Assembly (NCBI GenBank): GCA_036785705.1
Contig: JAWUZG010000052.1
Coordinates: forward strand, 744,001 to 808,000
Source of the DNA: Acanthornis magna
Taxonomy: Eukaryota > Chordata > Aves > Passeriformes > Acanthizidae
Length of the DNA: 64,000 bases
Reading direction: 5' to 3'
Under the pieces are notes generated by a model. The model had not been told where the DNA came from and did no database searches. It saw only the letters and a program-made list of their open reading frames with translations. Numbering within the stretch: the first letter of the stretch is position 1; every line of letters starts with the position of its first letter. Below, piece after piece: positions 61,993-64,000 of the stretch. The translations under genes were made by a program, and so were the position numbers.

Positions 61993-63149
61993 CTAACGAG
62001 GGCAGAAAAAAAGAAGAGACAAGTTAGAAACTAACAGAGGAATTCACAGCACCTGACCCGAGCCTGCAGAAAAGCAAACCAACCCCAAAAAAGTGAGTAA
62101 TTATGGACACGGCACTTAGCCCACTCTCTAGGCATACATAGTTCTGGACCTGCCCAAACAGGACTTTGCAACAGCATTAACTGACGGCCAAGGTAAAAGA
62201 TACCTTTGCTTAAAGAATGTGATGCTAAGAACCCTAAGCACATCATAGTTTTATCACATTTGCACTACATGCTGAATTTCCCTCCCTACCTCTTAATTTT
62301 CTCCTTCCTGTAGATATCTATTATTCCAAAGATAACTACAGAGGTTCCACAGTGTGATTTATAACTGAAACTATTAAATGTGGTTTTCCATGACAAAGAG
62401 AATACTGAAAGGCAAGTCAGTATCATAATTTCTAAAGGATTATAGATCTGATGTGGGTATAGCCTGTATGTGGAAAAACAGCCAGTTCTGTGATCAGCAG
62501 AGCCAGGTTATGGGTTTTCCTCCACTCACAACTTATGTGCTATAACCTCTACTTCCCCCCATCTTCACTCTCATCCCTAACCATAGCAAGAGACAGCACA
62601 GGTTGTCACCACCAGGCTGCTGCTTCCTTCGTACCAGAACATTCAACATCTTTCTGGCCACTGCGAAATCCATCTCAAACTAGATTTGGGTGCCTGTGAT
62701 CAACGATGTCACACAGTGAACAGAAATACTAAGGGCCAGAAAGCAAGACCTCCACCATGTGCAAAACTCAGCATTCACAGGCTTTTGTTGTGAGACAAAA
62801 CCAATGGAAAGGTCACAAAAGATTCCCTGCCTCAGAAAATCTGGCTGAGAGCAAGAGCTAGTGCAGTGGGAGTAAGGAATTTTTTTCTTAGCCTTGACTG
62901 GCCAGTCCTCAATGTTTACAGCTGCTGGTGGAAAGTCAGTACATGGATCAAGAGCCACACTGCTCTCCTGGGTGTCCCGTTCTCCCATGGCACTCCTACA
63001 AACACTGGTGTTTACTGTTCATTCCCAGCAAGTGACTCGGGTGAAAACTCTGTGATGCACTTGAAACACGTGGAGAGGAAGCTGCCAGCCCTGTAGGTGC
63101 CTCACACAAAAGCCTATTAAAAGCAATGTACAAGAAAACTCAACATCAC

Positions 63150-63708
63150 ATATCCACTACGCCAGGATGCTCAGCCCCATCCAATATGGCCTTGAACACT
63201 TTCATAGATGGGGCATCCACAGCTTCTCTGGGCAACCTGTGCCAGTCTCTCACCCACCTCACAGTAAAGAATTCCTTTTAAATATCCAATCTAATGCTCT
63301 TATTTCATTTTGAAGCCATTCCCCCTTGTCCGATCACTGCAGTTCCTGTCAAAGAACCCCTCTCCATCTTCCCTGCATGCTCCTTCTGACACTGAGACGT
63401 TGCCATGAGGTCTCCACACAACCTTCTCTTCTCCAGGCTGGAGAGCCCCAACTCTCACACCCTGTCTTTCATAGCAGAGGTCCTCCAGTTTCCGTATCAA
63501 CTTTGTGGTGTCTGCTGGACTTGCTCCAAGACTTCCAGATCCTTATGTTGGGGACGCCAGAGCTGGATGCAGCACTCAAGGTGGGGGCTCAAAACGCAAA
63601 GGGGCAGAATCCCCTCCCTCGCCCAGCTGGCTATGCTGCTTTTGCTGTGGCCCAGGGTACAACTGGCTTTCTGGGCTGCAAGCGCACATTTCTCCATCAC
63701 GCTGAGTT
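63150..63708 (-). mobile_element. CR1 LINE fragment in CLNS1A intron 1
   Basis: Reversed CR1 3' region from the GGATGCTCAGCCCCATCCAA block to the TTTCTGGGCTGCAAGCGCAC block. Both ends are truncated; the extreme 3' tail is missing. The right edge abuts a second CR1. Confidence 0.92.
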
Positions 63709-63710
63709 TT

Positions 63711-63860
63711 ATAGAATGGTTTGAAAGGCCCATATAGGATGGGGAAGGAACTTTACAGCTATCTCGCGTTCCAAGCCTCTGCCGTGGGCAGGGACACCTC
63801 CCACTAGACCAGGTTGCTCCGAGTCCCATCCAGCCTGGCTCTGAATGCCCCAGCCAGCCG
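63711..63860 (-). mobile_element. Second CR1 3' end abutting the first
   Basis: A new reversed CR1 tail begins at ATAGAATGGTTTGAAAGG, followed by GGGCAGGGACACCTCCCACT near 63786 and CCCATCCAGCCTGGCTCTGA near 63824. It has the same orientation as the copy it abuts. Confidence 0.9.
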
Positions 63861-64000
63861 GGTCCCTGGCCGTGCTGTTCCTTCCTGCCTGGTTTAAAAC
63901 GAGCAGGAGCAGCAGGACGCCCCGCAGAGCCTCACAGCCCCTGAGAGCCTCCCCCACATCACGGCCCCTCATCCCAACCCCCCATCCCGGGCCCCTCAGG

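Larger units (their letters stand above)
61993..64000 (-). other. CLNS1A: CLNS1A intron 1, 3' part
   Basis: No match to the pICln N-terminus is present up to the window end, so exon 1 lies outside. Two reversed CR1 copies occupy 63150-63860. The last 140 bases become GC-rich, which may be the approach to the CLNS1A promoter island. Confidence 0.8.

Noticed and set aside
62000..64000. Search for CLNS1A exon 1
   Set aside because: No frame on the minus strand resembles the pICln N-terminus; the GC-rich end of the window encodes nothing similar.
1..64000. CRISPR arrays, prokaryotic operons, tRNA or rRNA genes
   Set aside because: None was seen; the window is a vertebrate chromosome segment and the repeats are LINEs, an LTR and short tandem repeats.

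Overview
The window looks like bird genomic DNA. It is peppered with truncated CR1 LINEs of the avian type (3' ends reading as ATTCTATG-like tails), it carries one solo endogenous-retrovirus LTR, and its genes are vertebrate genes split by GT-AG introns. The species cannot be named from the sequence. It is not a microbial accessory region, and I found no new multi-gene system.

Two protein-coding genes are certain and sit tail to tail. AQP11 (aquaporin-11) is on the plus strand with three coding exons at 37599-38193, 42848-42964 and 48650-48702. Together they encode 254 residues with the NPC and NPA motifs and the diagnostic cysteine nine residues after NPA. Its start lies in a CpG island at about 36.88-37.9 kb. 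CLNS1A (pICln, chloride nucleotide-sensitive channel 1A) is on the minus strand with coding exons 2-6 at 61856-61992, 59515-59619, 58685-58795, 58069-58242 and 55572-55639. Its first exon and promoter lie beyond position 64000. The two genes act independently: AQP11 is an intracellular (ER) water/glycerol channel, and pICln is the chaperone that feeds Sm proteins to the PRMT5 methylosome and the SMN complex.

Layout. 1-9215 has no coding exon; it is probably the first intron of a minus-strand gene whose promoter is the CpG island at about 8.8-10.0 kb. That island contains a strong minus-strand splice donor at 9215/9216. By known vertebrate gene order the gene is most likely PAK1, but no PAK1 coding sequence is visible. 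10.0-36.8 kb is intergenic, with CR1 copies, a 610-bp solo LTR at 23044-23653 with a perfect 6-bp target duplication, and CTCF-like motifs at 33.1-35.1 kb. 36.8-50.0 kb is AQP11, whose second intron holds a long decayed CR1 with reverse-transcriptase remnants. 50.0-52.8 kb is the gap between the two gene ends. 52.8-64.0 kb is CLNS1A, with a CR1 ending about 32 bp from the exon 5 splice donor.

The points most worth a second look are: a 45-bp segment inserted inside a CR1 that matches (39 of 45 bases) a sequence 1.4 kb away; a GTTGGT tandem splice donor in CLNS1A exon 4 whose alternative use gives an immediate stop codon; the LTR; an AGTAATA-rich expansion inside a CR1; the CTCF-like cluster; and the inferred non-coding first exon at 9.2 kb.
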